64,000 bases of DNA, from NCBI RefSeq assembly GCF_051014685.1, contig NC_135051.1, positions 15,147,557 to 15,211,556 of the forward strand. Direction: 5' to 3'. This stretch comes from Ptiloglossa arizonensis (taxonomy: Eukaryota; Arthropoda; Insecta; Hymenoptera; Colletidae). The position numbers and the translations under genes are program-made. Below are positions 1 to 12,225 of the stretch, piece by piece. The notes under the pieces are model-generated. The model saw only the letters and a program-made list of their open reading frames with translations. It was not told where the DNA came from and did no database searches. Each line of letters begins with the position of its first letter. The stretch's first letter is position 1.

Positions 1-1539
1 TAATAATTGGACGCCTGCTGAGAAATTGTAAACAATTCTGGTTATTAATAACTGGAACTAAAGCTTATGAATTGCATACTTAAAACGTGACAAGATTAAT
101 TCGATACAATTAATATTAAATTTACTCGAGGTGTTTATATCCTTTTTGAGGAAAAACGAGTATTGCAGGATGATAAATACAGCATAATTAATAAAGCTTC
201 ATAATACTGAACAGCCTTCTCGGTACAAAGATGCGCTTATAGAGGATAGGTGACGCGGATTTAGCTATTATTAATACGATTATTAATCAGTTGAAAGTAA
301 TGAGGGTAGGAAACATCGAATGAGAGAAATATTAATTACGACTAAAATATTTGTGCTTCGTTAATAATAGGAAATGTGACGAGTTTATTACTGTCAATCT
401 ATAAATTTATAGCTTGATCAAATTTTTGCAAATTTTCATACTGTATATACAAATTTTCATAAAGGATTTTGCCAACGAAAATGTAACGAGCGTTTCAAAT
501 TATTAAATATATTGAAGGGAACCTTTATTAAGGTCATGAATGGCGCTTAAAAACAATGTATAATCGTTTATTCGCGAATGAATGTACAGTAAAAATTTGT
601 ATAATTAACTATTCCTTCCAATAAATTAATATAGAAATAGAAATGTATACGTCAGTCGTAAAGAAATTATTTCTTTTATAATTACTGCTGTACTTATTAT
701 TGTTCAGGGATTTATTTACTATATTCGTCAAATGAGATTTTGTGCATACTTAATTTCAAAGTAATTGATTCGTGGTTACATAAACACATACAGGCATTAT
801 TTAAAGAATACGTCATTACTATTCGCAATTTAAGAATTATAGATAAAATTAATAGCTTCGATATAAGAATTGGTTTCTTTCTTAACGTCAAAAAATAGCA
901 ACAATGAGATACACCATAGTTTTTATATTGAACTAATGAACATTTATGCAATGATTCATAAAAAGTGAGGTCTGACAGTTGGTAGCTTTTCCTTGCAAAA
1001 GAATCCAAATTTGCTACAATCTTGAGAAAAGATTACTTCATAAAAGTAATAAGATAGTGCATAATAATCGTACATTAATCAGTCAAAGGACAATAATTAA
1101 GATCAACGTTCCGTTCAAAAATTGCTGATGGACTCGTCCTTACCTTAGACGCAACTATTTTATAAAACTCCGAGTAAACAAAGTACAATTTTTCTACATC
1201 CTCAATCGAGTTCAATGATCTTCTTCCCATCTGATAGTATTTACAATCCTCTTCAATTCTTACATTCTTCCTGCATCGTGTTTAAATACCATTTGTGACT
1301 CAATCGTTCCAATATCGTCGTTAAATTAAACAATCGTACAAACACGATAGAATCTCCAACCACGTGTAAGATCGTTATAAAATTTACGAACATTCCTCCA
1401 AGTCGTCTGCACTCGTCACGAAGCATCTTTGACTCGTGTCGTGTTCGAAAGCAACGTGGAAAATACGAGGAGCACGTTCGAAATCGAAAGTAAGTAATTT
1501 TCTCGGCCAGAGTCACGCGATCATCGTATAATGGCCGCT

Positions 1540-1860
1540 TTTCCGGCGGTCGTATCTCGCCAGATGCTATAATTACACGATATCCGACAAATTGCCACGT
1601 CGCACTCGGTTTTGCTCCATTGGGGGTTATTTGCCGGGCGATCTCGCATCTCTCTAAATCGACCGTTCGATTTGATACTAATTTCCAGCGGCGAACGTAA
1701 GTATCGTGTAATTAACGCGCCACGTTCCGCCGTAATTAAGCCGCTTTCGTGCGAATTGAATATCCTGGACGCGTAATGCCTGTACGCCTCGCGCCTCGGT
1801 AGGTTTAATTAATGTCACAACTTTTCGAGGAATTCACGAACACCCGCCAAAGTGGCATAA
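1540..1860. promoter_or_regulatory. GC-richer intronic island, candidate regulatory element
   Basis: This stretch is clearly richer in G, C and CpG than its surroundings. It contains several homeodomain-type cores (ATAATTAC, GTAATTAACG, CGTAATTAAG, TTTAATTAATG). It has no coding potential that I recognise. A role as enhancer or conserved non-coding element is inference from composition only. Confidence 0.3.
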
Positions 1861-3199
1861 TTGCCTAACAATCGAGCCGTCGTCTAACCGGTGTCGACAT
1901 TTGTATCGTGTTCGTGTTTGACGTTACCTCGTTCAAACGAACTCTACCATTTTTCTACAACGAAACGAACAAATGTTGTTTCGCGCGGATATTCTGCGCG
2001 AAGTCTTCATCGGTCGTTTTACAACGAAACATTGGGAGAGCTACGTCGCGTCAGATTGTGAAAATCTATCGAACTGTTCGTTTATTCTTAAAATATCTCG
2101 GATAGTGGTACTGATAAGGAATTTATGCGAAGTGCTCCACTCCTTCTCATCGAGTTTCGTAAAATTTTGCAAGTTTTTAGAGTAGTTAAAAATAAAGATT
2201 CTTTTAGTTTCTGAGAAACTTCAAAGTTTCGACCTTTTTGATGATGTTTTTTAATTTACGAAAATTTTGGAACGTTATTTCGAAAAAATATGGAAGGTTG
2301 CACGGGGTAGGGTTTTGAAATACATTTTGTATGATTTTTCATGGAGAATAGACAACGTGGATATCGGTAGAATAAAATCGAGGGAAAAATCGTTATTGCG
2401 GAATGTACTAGGGTGTATAAGGAAATCTTGTAAAACATATTGTGTATAATTTTTTTTATGGGAAATAACAATAGAATGTAAATATCAATAGAAGAAAATT
2501 ATTGGGGGTATGTAAAAGTTTTCACTGTTTGCACATAGCAGGCATTATGTATTATTTCTGATCGATATGACGATATATTTTCGTTTTCTTACGCTTTTGT
2601 TTCTTAACTTATACAATAAACGACAGATCTCGAAGTCTCTTCAAATAAATAAATTAGTTTTTATTCTCAAACAACTGGAGATCTAGTTGCTAAGACTATT
2701 CAAAGCTAGCTAAAAACTTTAACGTTATTTCTTTTCCTTTCTCTTAATATTCAATGATAATTATTCCAACCGGTAGAATAACAAATTATTTACCTCGTAT
2801 AACAACAGAAAGTTTGTCAATGACATTGCCTCGGAAACCCTGAATTTTTTAAACCTACTATCCGTTTTTTACCCAAAAGATGATAAAAGTGGTAAATAAT
2901 TACAGAAAATACTTTTCCCGAAAAATATTACACGGTTCAAATGTAGTTAACAAAGACAATTGGTCCAAAAATTGTAGAAACTTTCTCATATCTCTAACAA
3001 ATGAAAAATTCTCTCATAAATTACCTTCTAGAAGAAGATTGACCACCGTGGAACGATACCGTGGTATAAAATTAGAACCTAGAAGACGCGAGGGGAAATG
3101 TTTCTCGATGAAAAAGGAACCGTAAAAAGCTGTACGATAAAATCTCTTTCATCCGGTAGGAAAAATTCCTGGGTAGACCCCCCTCGTCGAGTCGAAAAA

Positions 3200-3790
3200 C
3201 CTCCTTTGCGCGTCAGAATGCCACGAAACTCTCGGTGCCCGCCCCCTTTCGCTAAGATCGGAGGTGCTCGCGAAACAGGGTATTATCCAATATCCCATAA
3301 ATCCGTTGGCGCGTTGCGAAAGAATTTCGTTCTCGTGGTACGCGGAACGAGTGTCGAACTTTCTTCATAATTCAGACCGTTGCGGTGCTTCGAGGGCGTG
3401 TTTCACAATTAGTCGAAGCCGGGAAGCTTTAACGTCGTTTCGGCCCCCTAGGTCGCCCCACTGCTCCCCTTTCGGCCCAGTTGCGCCACTTGCCGGCTCG
3501 CCCCGTGCTCGACTTCGCTCTTTCCAGCAAAAGCGAAGGTATCGCGTGCCGGTAAAGTTTTCGTACGACCGGTGGCGTGTCTCGGCCGCTGCCCAATGAA
3601 TGGAGAGCCGTGTTAGCGTCAACCGCATGCATTTAATAAGCTTCGACCCGACCGAGGACGTCACGTTCAGACGATTCGACCCTGCCCGACACCGTCGCTC
3701 CGCATTCCATCCACGCGGATGAGAGTTTCTGTTTTAACGATTCGTCAAGCGCCCGACATAGGGGCGACTGTAATACAGTCTGTGATCGTT
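3200..3790. other. GC-richer intronic island next to a tandem repeat
   Basis: CpG-rich stretch in an AT-rich intron, leading directly into the 114-125 bp tandem array. Several overlapping frames of 67-111 codons on both strands are side effects of the high GC content; none has domain-like features. Function unknown; a conserved regulatory element is possible. Confidence 0.3.
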
Positions 3791-3803
3791 GTACATTATT
3801 TCG

Positions 3804-4330
3804 ACCCGGGGAGAATTTCGCTCGATTATACCGTTAGTGGATCTTGTTTTCAGTGGTGGAATTTTCGTTGGAAATAATTTTCTTAATCCTTCTGGATTAA
3901 TGAATTCGATACACCTGGGTCTTCTCGGGCCCGGAGAGACTTTCGTTCAATTATACCGTTAGTATATCTTGTTTTTAGTGGTGGAATTTTCGTTGGAAAT
4001 CATTTTCTTCATTCTTGTCGTTTCACACCTGGGTCGTTTTGGACCCGGACAGACTTTCGCTCAATTATACCGTTAGTGCATCCTTGTTTTTAGTGGTGGA
4101 ATTTTCGTTGGAAATAATTTTCTTCATTCTTGTCGTTTCACACCTGGGTCTTTTCGGACCCGGAGAAACTTTCACTCAATTATACCGTTAGTATATCTTG
4201 TTTTTAGTGGTGGAATTTTCGTTGAAAATAATTTTCTTCATTCTTGTCGTTCCACACCTGGGTCTTTTCGGACCCGGAGAGACTTTCGCTCAATTATACC
4301 GTTAGTAAACCTTCCTTTTAGAGAAATTAA
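3804..4330. repeat. Tandem repeat, five copies, period about 114-125 bp
   Basis: The block TTATACCGTTAGT recurs at 3826, 3951, 4065, 4180 and 4294, giving spacings of 125, 114, 115 and 114 bp. Each copy also holds ACCTGGGTC...GGACCCGG, a short imperfect palindrome, and GTGGTGGAATTTTCGTTGGA. The first unit is the most diverged and the last is cut off after the TTATACCGTTAGT block. Confidence 0.92.
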
Positions 4331-4809
4331 ACAGAATACAATAACGTGGTGGAATCTTTGTTGGAAATAATTGTACCAGTATGCTTGAGTTACGAGTCTG
4401 TTTAGGCATGGTCTATTTCGTAGTCGTTTGAACTGTTGATATTTTGAAAGTTAACGATTATATACTAATGAAAGGTATATAAATTATATACTAGTTTAAA
4501 TTAAATTTATAATAATGTTGATGATTTTGTTTCCGTTACTCTGGTTATTGATGCGTAATTAATGAATCGAGAATAAATATATCGGTGATTATTTAGAAAT
4601 TTACCCTCCTCGTTGATTTCGATGATCTTGAAGTATGTTGTCAGGGTTATTATTCTGAACAACTTTTTTCTGTATGTGATATCGGTGCTCGGCTTTTGTT
4701 TTAAAGTTATAAACGAAACTATGTCCGGTAGTGTGTATTACATTCTGCTGATTAGAATCAAGTATACCGGATAATCAAATTTCTTTTAAGTAATGTAACT
4801 TTTTGTATC

Positions 4810-5037
4810 TTTTAATCCGATCTAACTTAATCCGTCTTTGAATTATAGGAATGTAGAATGATTAAGTTAGATTGGGTTGGATTTTATTAGATTGGTAAAG
4901 CAGAGGAAGAAACTCTATCTAACCAACCTAACCTGATTGTTCTACACTCTACATTCTACATTTAACTCAAACTAACCTAATCATTGTACATTCTTGTAAT
5001 TCAAGAATAGTTTAAATTGAGTAAGTTAGATTAAAAT
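4810..5037. repeat. Long imperfect inverted repeat (foldback / MITE-like)
   Basis: The segment TTGAATTATAGGAATGTAGA at 4838 and following is matched in reverse complement by the segment ending near 5004 (TACATTCTTGTAATTCAA). The outer parts also pair: TTTTAATCCGATCTAACTT against AAGTTAGATTAAAA. The arms are ~90 nt with ~85% pairing by eye around a loop near 4905-4925. AACCTAACC-type words occur in the right arm. This looks like a small foldback element, without any coding capacity. Confidence 0.75.
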
Positions 5038-8000
5038 AGGATATTGAAGTTTTAAAACGCTTCTAAAGTGAACTTTCAAGAAGGTATCTTTAAATAAAAG
5101 ATCAACAAGACGAAAGTAAATTCTTATTTGTTCTTTGTGAGACATTTAATTCTCTGATTCAAATTCTATTTTCTTCTTTCTTTTTAGATAAATGAAGGAT
5201 AACAAGTTATTTATCTTCTATCTCAAATTTAGATAATATTTTGTTTTATTTCTAAAGAAAAATATACTTCTACACTTGTACTTCCATGATCAATGGAAAA
5301 AGGTATTTAGTTATATAAGTTATCGATATTTGTCTATATTACATAAGACATCCCTCTAGGGATTGCGCCCCCCCCCCTTCCCCACTTGAAATACTCTACT
5401 CCATATATTGTACAACACTGCACTCTGAAACTTTAATGCTGTGCAGAGTATCTCGAAGTTGATTTAGATAATTTTGCTTTATGGTGGTTTACTTGATAGA
5501 TTAACTAACCCAGATTATTGATCTACCCGAGTCATGTCTATCGAATGAACGATTTTCCTGAAAAATCATGAGCACTATCGAGATAGATTTTTCTTCCCGT
5601 TGTGTTTTGAATTAAGAAAAACATTAATACACATTTCTCGTAGCAAATAAAATAAATAAAAAAACCCTCAATTTCCGGCTCAAATATTAGGCTGTCTTTG
5701 TAACTCACGGTTTTTACATTTCGAATTCATAAATAAAAAACACAATGTAAGTTAAGCGAAGAAAGGAGTCCAAAATTTAGAATTTCTAATATTTAAAATT
5801 TCAAACGATTTTCAGTGCAAGAGCTTTAAGAATTCTGTTAAAATATTCAAAGATTTTCTATTTTAAAAGCTGATATAATTCTGGGCATAATTTCCCATTT
5901 TAAGTATCATTGCATTGAAATCGAGTAAAAACTCGCAAAACTAAATATTATTTCGCTTAATGTCTTCGCGAACCACCTAATATCATTAAATTGATATCAA
6001 AGCGTGCAATGATTACGTGCACGTTTCGCCAAATACATTGTAAAATTACTTTTGTTATTCTGTCTCTTTGCTAATCGTGTCCCTCGTTTTCGAATTTTCC
6101 TAATCTTCGCCATTCCTGTGACAAGAATTTAATTTTTGCTTTCAAATGCAATAGAAATAAAGAAATCCCGACGACAAAAATTAGAAACGCAGATCGTTTA
6201 ACAAAATTACTGCCTCCAGCTACAAATTTGCATTTTCTCCTCGAATTTCGAAATTATTGTCCGTGACATCTGTTTCGATTTTCGGTTCGTGTTTACTTTT
6301 TCCCCGATTTCGCGTTATGTTTAATCCATTGACTTATAGCGTTAAAGAAATTTCGCATTTCACAAATACTTGCAACGTTTCTGAAATTTCTTTCAATCTT
6401 TCTTCACCAAGAATACGCTAGAAGGGGCTCTTATCGAACCTGCCCCTTATTCTTTCTAAGTATCCAATGTTTTATGATTTTCTTAAAAATGTATGTGTAG
6501 TACGCGTCTGAAATTTGAAATAACAACGCGTCACAGTATATTCCGGATAAACCTAATTTTACCGTACCAAGGCGCGCGTATACTTGAAACTTTAAAGAAC
6601 AGCGTAAACATAACACTATCTACTTGTCTCCATTATTTCCTACCCTCCTTCACTCGAGAACAGTTTCACCAGTATTTCTACCCCTTTGTGGTTTAATATT
6701 GCAATGTCTCTTATATTTTGTACAGTATTATTTAAACAACGCCTTCTAAAAATTTTCCACTTTCATTTATAAATATAACGAACCCAAATATGATTGATAT
6801 CCGAGTATGCATTACATTCAGTTCAGAATAAAATTCTAGGGTCAATTTGAAAATTGAAACACGTTCTCTGTTGAGTCAAAAATTACAATTGCCCTTTATA
6901 AAGGGAAAAACCTTCGTTTCTAAAAATCTGGACAGATAAACAACATTTATAGCTTAAATGTTGTGTACCACCACTACCGGAAAGTCGAATAATTTCCAAT
7001 TGGTGAGTGTAAATAAATCAAAGTGTACGTTAAACACTTGATCGTGATTCAATCATCTATTCAACTCGATTACAATCATACTCTTTTAATTCAAAACATA
7101 CTTATTTAATTCACATAAAAAAATAATTAGTAGTGAAATTTATTGCACGGTTTAATGAAATCTGACTGACTGTAATTATCATTGTATCGTAAACTCATCG
7201 GTGCATTCGAAACGTGCAATTGCATTTCTATTGTTCGATGGAACAATGTAATCTCTTTCGCAGAGAGCGATCCTTCTCGTGTATTTAGCACGAGTAGCAA
7301 TGTATTACCCAAAAGCGTAATTTATGCAGAGTAATTCTAGGAATGTAGTTGCATTTTACAAATACAAGTTCTGTTCCAAGTTCGCGTGCTACAAAGGACG
7401 CGGAGAGTTGGATTCGCGAGTTCGAACGAATTTCAGCGCAAGAACTCGATGGATTTTGATGACAGTTTCAATACGAATGTTCGAATAGTTCGAATGGAAA
7501 CTGATCCAACACTAAGTACAGGTTCTGATTCCTCTGTCCAAGATGTTCTGGTAAGTCTGTGGCTGGAGGTGGAGAAACTTCGTGTCCTCCAGGTTCTAAT
7601 TAAAATCCTGGAGTTTCCTTCGCTGAAAATGAATTAATTGAAAATACCGTAGAAAAGATCGTGCAAACTTTTAGCCTCAACAATAATCTGGAAGCTGCGT
7701 CCTTATCGTAAAATCGATCTCTCGTATCGAATCTTATTTAAAAAAAATATTTAGTACCTTTTGGTCGAGTAAAATTATTAACTTGATTATATCTTTAACT
7801 TAAAATACGATGTCGTGTTCGAACTTAAATAAATTTACCATTACAATCCGAGTTTGTACTCTGAATTAATTTCTATCGCAAAATTTGTTCGTAAAATTGA
7901 AACTAGGTGTATATTTTAAATTAAAATCCTAAATACACGACTTATTTTGAATATATTATTTCACGATTTTCCATATCAAATTGTAACTATAATTAAACGA

Positions 8001-9664
8001 AATATTCTTCCACAAGAATCGATAACAAGGTTGATACGTTGTTGAAGGAAGCTGCTCGATTCAAAACTCCTCTCAGATGTTACTCAAATCGATATAGTAA
8101 ATTATTCGTTGATTTTCTTTTAATCTTTCCACAACTCGTGCATTTCCCTCCAATGATTTTCAAACTCCTCGTGGTTGAAATGATCACCGATTTTACATTC
8201 AAACGCAATTATTCTACCCTGCCGCGTTTTAGAAATTGTAGAGAGAGAGAGAGAGAGCCGTATACTCGATATTGCCAACGGACCAAAATTACGCTAATTG
8301 CGAAACAGCTCTCTCCAAGAGCGAAGATACTTCACGGAGGACGGAACAAAGAATCGACCTAAACGTCATTTACAAACGATCTGCACGAAAGAATGGATTT
8401 ACGAAGAGACGAGATTATCCAGGCAACATCAAAAGAACGTTTTCTCGCGTCGTGTTCAACGAAGTCGATGCAAACTACTTTTGTTTAACGAGATTGGGTT
8501 CTCGCAGTGGTTCGTTGCTTCACTTCCGAGGGCGATTCATTCACCCCTGCGGAACGTACAAAAACCCACGCGCATAAAACTAGGAGAGCGGAAAGAGGAT
8601 TCTGAGGATTTTACTCTTGGACGCGAATAATGACACCTCCACGCGTGTCCTCCCTTTGAACGCACAAGGGTGGGGGGAGAAAATCACGTGTACGTGTGTA
8701 CATGTGCGTTTACGCGCCTCTCAGACACGGGATGAGAATCGTGGAAGTGATCTTCTGCTAGATAGCCGGGACTTTTCGTCCGTGAAAGTGTCTTCTTTTT
8801 GCGAAGCAGCGAACGCGCTACAATCACAAACAGCTTGGCTATCCTTTTGATACGCGTGCACGGCTTTCGCGGGGATTGAAATGACGAGTAGGGGACTCGA
8901 AAGTGAGCAACGTTACATTGTCAAGTGGAAAACTTTAAACGGAGTATTTTCAAACGTTTCTCATGGTATTCGATCCTCCCATGTGCGACAGCTTCCACAA
9001 ATTCAGTGTACAGATAGTTGATTCAATAATAATATCGTTCGATCTTACTCTTTCCCGAATTGTTCAAATGTCACGAGAACGATCATCGGTTCATACTTTG
9101 ATGTACGATAAAGGATGCATAATCGATTTTTTTGAAAGTGTCTAAAAAACATTTCTGCGGGATTATAGTGTATATGAGACTTCGTATTGTAAAGTTCAGG
9201 TGGACGATGAGAACAAACATCTTTTCTTGCACAAAATATTTCGAGATTGTTATAGTTTTTTATGTTTGTCAGAATATATTTTACGACTATTTATACAAAA
9301 TTAAAAGGAACTGACACAGATTCGTAACTTTAACTTTACGATAGTATTACTTTATTCGACAAGATTCTCCCTCTGTTTGAAATAATCGATCAATTGTTTT
9401 TTATTACACGTTCATCTGCTCAATTTCAATTTGTATTTTCCATTCATTTGACTCCATGAGTCAGACTCGCAATGTTCATGTTTGATACAAAACTTTTATC
9501 ACGAGTCAGACTCGTCAAAGCAGAGCTAGAGGTTAAGTATGGAAAACTGGTGTGGTGGTTAACGTGTTAACTTCTTGGCGATTTAAATAACGCGTGTCAT
9601 AATCAATAGTAAGGTCGGTCACTGCCTTCGTGAACGCTAAATTTTCTTCTTGAAGACATACTAC

Positions 9665-9840
9665 ATTGCTCAAGAAGTTTTCTCGAACAACAAAACTTAT
9701 CGAACAGTATAGTACTAGGTTGCTCAATAAGTTTTATCGTTCGATAAAACTTATTGAACAGTCTAACACTAGGTTGCTCGATAACTTTTGTCGTTCGATA
9801 AAACTTATTAAACAGTACTATATTAAACAACCTACTACAA
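9665..9840. repeat. Palindromic mariner-end-like units beside the minisatellite
   Basis: GGTTGCTCAATAAGTTTTAT at 9719 is followed after a TCG centre by ATAAAACTTATTGAACAG, giving a near-perfect palindrome. A second, similar unit begins at 9773. The words resemble the terminal repeats of the mariner-derived elements at 34.5-35.6 kb (TTGCTCAATA..., ...CTTATCGAACAACCT). I interpret these as head-to-head element ends from which the neighbouring 33-bp array grew. Confidence 0.6.
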
Positions 9841-10480
9841 AGGTTGTTGAACTTATTGAACAACCTACTATAAGGGTTGTTGATCTTATTGAACAACCTA
9901 CTACAAAGTTTGTTGAACTTATGGAAACAACCTACTACAAAGTTTGATGAACTTATAGAACAACCTACTATAAGGGTTGTTGATCTTATTGAACAACCTA
10001 CTACAAAGTTTGATGAACTTATTGAACAACCTACTATAAGGGTTGTTGATCTTATTGAACAACCTACTACAAAGTTTGTTGAACTTATTGAACAACCTAC
10101 TACAAGGGTTGTTGAACTTATTGAACAACCTACTACAAGGGTTGCTGAACTTATTGAACAACCTACTACAAGGATTCTTGAACTTATTGAACAACCTACT
10201 ATGAAAGGTGTTGAACTTATTGAACAACCTACTACAAAAGTTTCTGAACTTATTGAACAACCTACTACAAGGGTTGTTGAACTTACTGAACAACCTACTA
10301 CAAGGGTTGTAAAACTTATTGAACAACCTACTACAAGGATTCTTGAACTTATTGAACAACCTACTATGAAAGGTGTTGAACTTATTGAACAACCTACTAC
10401 AAAAGTTTCTGAACTTATTGAACAACCTACTACAAGGGTTGTTGAACTTATCGAACAACCTACTACAAGAGTTTCTTTCT
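9841..10480. repeat. 33-bp palindromic minisatellite with higher-order structure
   Basis: About 19 tandem copies of a 33-bp unit, AACAACCTACTACAAGGGTTGTTGAACTTATTG-like (AACAACCTACTACAAGG is the core). Each unit contains the self-complementary pair AACAACC...GGTTGTT. The period is a multiple of three and the unit lacks stops, so both strands stay open for ~190-200 codons (ELIEQPTTRVV repeated on +, SRLFNKF repeated on -). The first half alternates in 66-bp pairs; the second half repeats a five-unit block of 165 bp (AGGATTCTTGAACTT at 10171 and 10336). I do not regard the frames as a gene. Confidence 0.93.
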
Positions 10481-10589
10481 AATATTTTCAAGAAAATATG
10501 TCTATATATTTAAACCTACGAATATGGTCAAGATTCAACCGTGGTTCCTTACTACGAGTCTTACAAAATGTTGTAAACGAAGGGGTTAA

Positions 10590-11215
10590 CGAAATGATCA
10601 GCCTGCAAGTGACACCGAAAATCGTCGCGACAGCCAGTAGCGAACGCTCCCCACAGAGCACGTCACGTTCTCCCCACCAGTTTCCTCTCTATCCCCACCC
10701 CTTTCACCGGCGGATTGGCGGATGATTTGCGGTGGTAATGAACATTTCAATCGGCGACTCGGTGCATTCAACCCCGGAACGGGCGCGATTTGGCGCGACT
10801 CCAAAGCCATTAAAGCTCGTCTTATGGCCTTTTTGCCTGGCCTTGCCTCGGTGCAATTTTGTTTGGTCGCATGATAACAATGGGACGATGGAAAATAATG
10901 AGAGAGGTCTCGCCCGGCGTGCACCCGCCACGGACGCGAGATCAGACGTCTCGAGACTGAATTAAAAACCTTGAGTGTATTAAAGGGTGGGTAGGGGGCT
11001 AGGGTTGGACCGTGAGTTAGAAAAAAAAAAGAAAAGAAAAAATGGAAAGCGAGCGGCGTCCCGCTCGTTGCTTTTAATTAAGTCGAAGTTTAAACCGACG
11101 CATCTTCGCGGCGGCTTTATTAATTTCGACAGAGTCGAGGGCACATTTCTATTTGGATTCTCCCTTCGACAAAAGGGACCCTCCCCTGTCCCGCGGAACG
11201 AATTTCTCTGAATTA
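10590..11215. promoter_or_regulatory. GC-richer intronic island about 1 kb before an exon
   Basis: Composition changes sharply from the AT-rich minisatellite to a G+C- and CpG-richer stretch with words such as GGATGATTTGCGG, CCATTAAAG and TTAATTAAG. An A-rich run lies at 11021-11041. The overlapping frames on both strands carry no recognisable domain. A regulatory role is inference. Confidence 0.3.
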
Positions 11216-12081
11216 GAGCGGTACACTTTCAGCAAAAATAAATCTGAGTATGTAAATTGAAATCTTTCCTTGCAAAGCTTTGTCCTCGGGAATGTGGATT
11301 CTGAAAGTTCGAGTACACGAGATATTGGGTACGACTTGGAGAACATGTATATCTATTGTCGAGTGTTTGTATTTGAATCAGTGTTTGCAAACATTGACAA
11401 TGGATTTCGTTGGTTTCGAGTGGATGTCTCAAGTTTCAAGTTCATCGAGTAACTTTGTTTAATTATTTTGGTAGTTGTTTCATTTAAAAATCCTTCCAAA
11501 TTGGAGCATAGCATTGTTTAACGTCTCTTTTATCGGTGAAAATTTGTTCAGACGTTGAATACCATGAATCTAATTAATGAATACTAATTAATTAAGCAAC
11601 GAAATTCAATGTCCCTATCACTGTCGATTGAGAAGTTGCAGCTCGAATGGAACTCGATTTGTTCGAAAGGGAAGACTTCTATTGAACAATTTTTCTTACA
11701 TTTTCATTTTTTCTTTTTGCAAAAGAAATCAACCTGTGTACTTTATACACACATTTTCACCCACCCTGTGGATATTTAAGATTCTATCATTGTTACAGAG
11801 AGAAATCTTAGAGAGAGAAATATAAAAAGTAAAACTTTAATCGGTTGTAAATAATCATCGATCGTGTACCATTAGGTAACAAACCACAGACCACAATAAT
11901 TGGTATTGAAATTTGCAACTTTTTATAAAAATTCAAATTGCACGTGATTTATATTAAACTTCTGAAAAGAAAGGAAACGTTTTTCTTTCTTTTTGGGCCT
12001 ATTCAGGCGTTATAATCTTTACTTAATTTAGGTGGAATTTACATTTGTATTAACGTTGACTTCAAATTTTGTTTGTTACAG

Positions 12082-12225
12082 ACAAAGCGCCTTCCGAGGT
12101 TTCGTTCAAAGGAACGGAGTATCTCACGATAGATTTGAGCAAGGGGAATCCCATTATGAGCACGCAGGAATCTATCATCCTACAATTTAAAACGAGACAG
12201 CCGAATGGACTTTTATTTTACTCCG
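12082..12225 (+). CDS. Nrx-1: Neurexin-1 exon: start of LNS2 domain
   Basis: This internal coding exon of alpha-neurexin, a presynaptic single-pass adhesion receptor, encodes the first ~48 residues of the second LNS (laminin-G) domain. After one nucleotide from the previous exon the frame reads (D/N/H/Y)KAPSEVSFKGTEYL, followed by TIDLSKGNPI and FKTRQPNGLLFYSG. The FKG-EY, DLS and F(K/R)T-Q-NGL blocks match alpha-neurexin LNS2. The acceptor is TTTGTTACAG and the donor is CCG|GTAAGT, close to consensus. The exon is 144 nt with phase 1 at both ends, so skipping it would keep frame. Its last G joins GA of the exon at 27081 to make glycine (YS-G-DGDDY). It begins near the position where vertebrate splice site 1 lies, between the first EGF repeat and LNS2; that link is inference. 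The preceding exon was not found in the window. The same domain occurs in other LamG proteins, but the combined match favours neurexin strongly. Confidence 0.95.

Larger units (their letters stand above)
1..12081 (+). other. Neurexin-1 intron, 3' part
   Basis: Non-coding sequence upstream of the first exon in the window. It ends in a pyrimidine-moderate acceptor at 12080-12081. Apart from the repeats and GC-richer islands listed separately, the stretches 1-1540, 1860-3200, 5040-9650 and 11220-12081 are AT-rich with no convincing coding signal. The previous coding exon, which must end in phase 1, was not found here. Minor items are a C10 run at 5368-5377 and a short GA repeat at 8240-8257. Confidence 0.85.

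Noticed and set aside
3365..3664. Overlapping frames of 67-111 codons on both strands
   Set aside because: Composition effect of a GC-richer island; translations are arginine-rich and featureless.
7434..7551. Possible extra exon ending ...GATGTTCTG|GTAAGT
   Set aside because: The donor is good and an acceptor-like TTTCAG precedes it, but the peptide (MDFDDSFNTNVRIV...) is not neurexin-like and its phase-0 end does not fit the phase-1 exon at 12082.
9841..10480. Possible CRISPR array
   Set aside because: The units are contiguous 33-bp copies without unique spacers, and the window is eukaryotic.
9877..10482. 201-codon + frame and the overlapping 190-codon - frame with ELIEQPTTRVV / SRLFNKF repeats
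   Set aside because: Both follow from a stop-free, self-complementary 33-bp repeat; no normal start context, splice sites or non-repetitive part exists.
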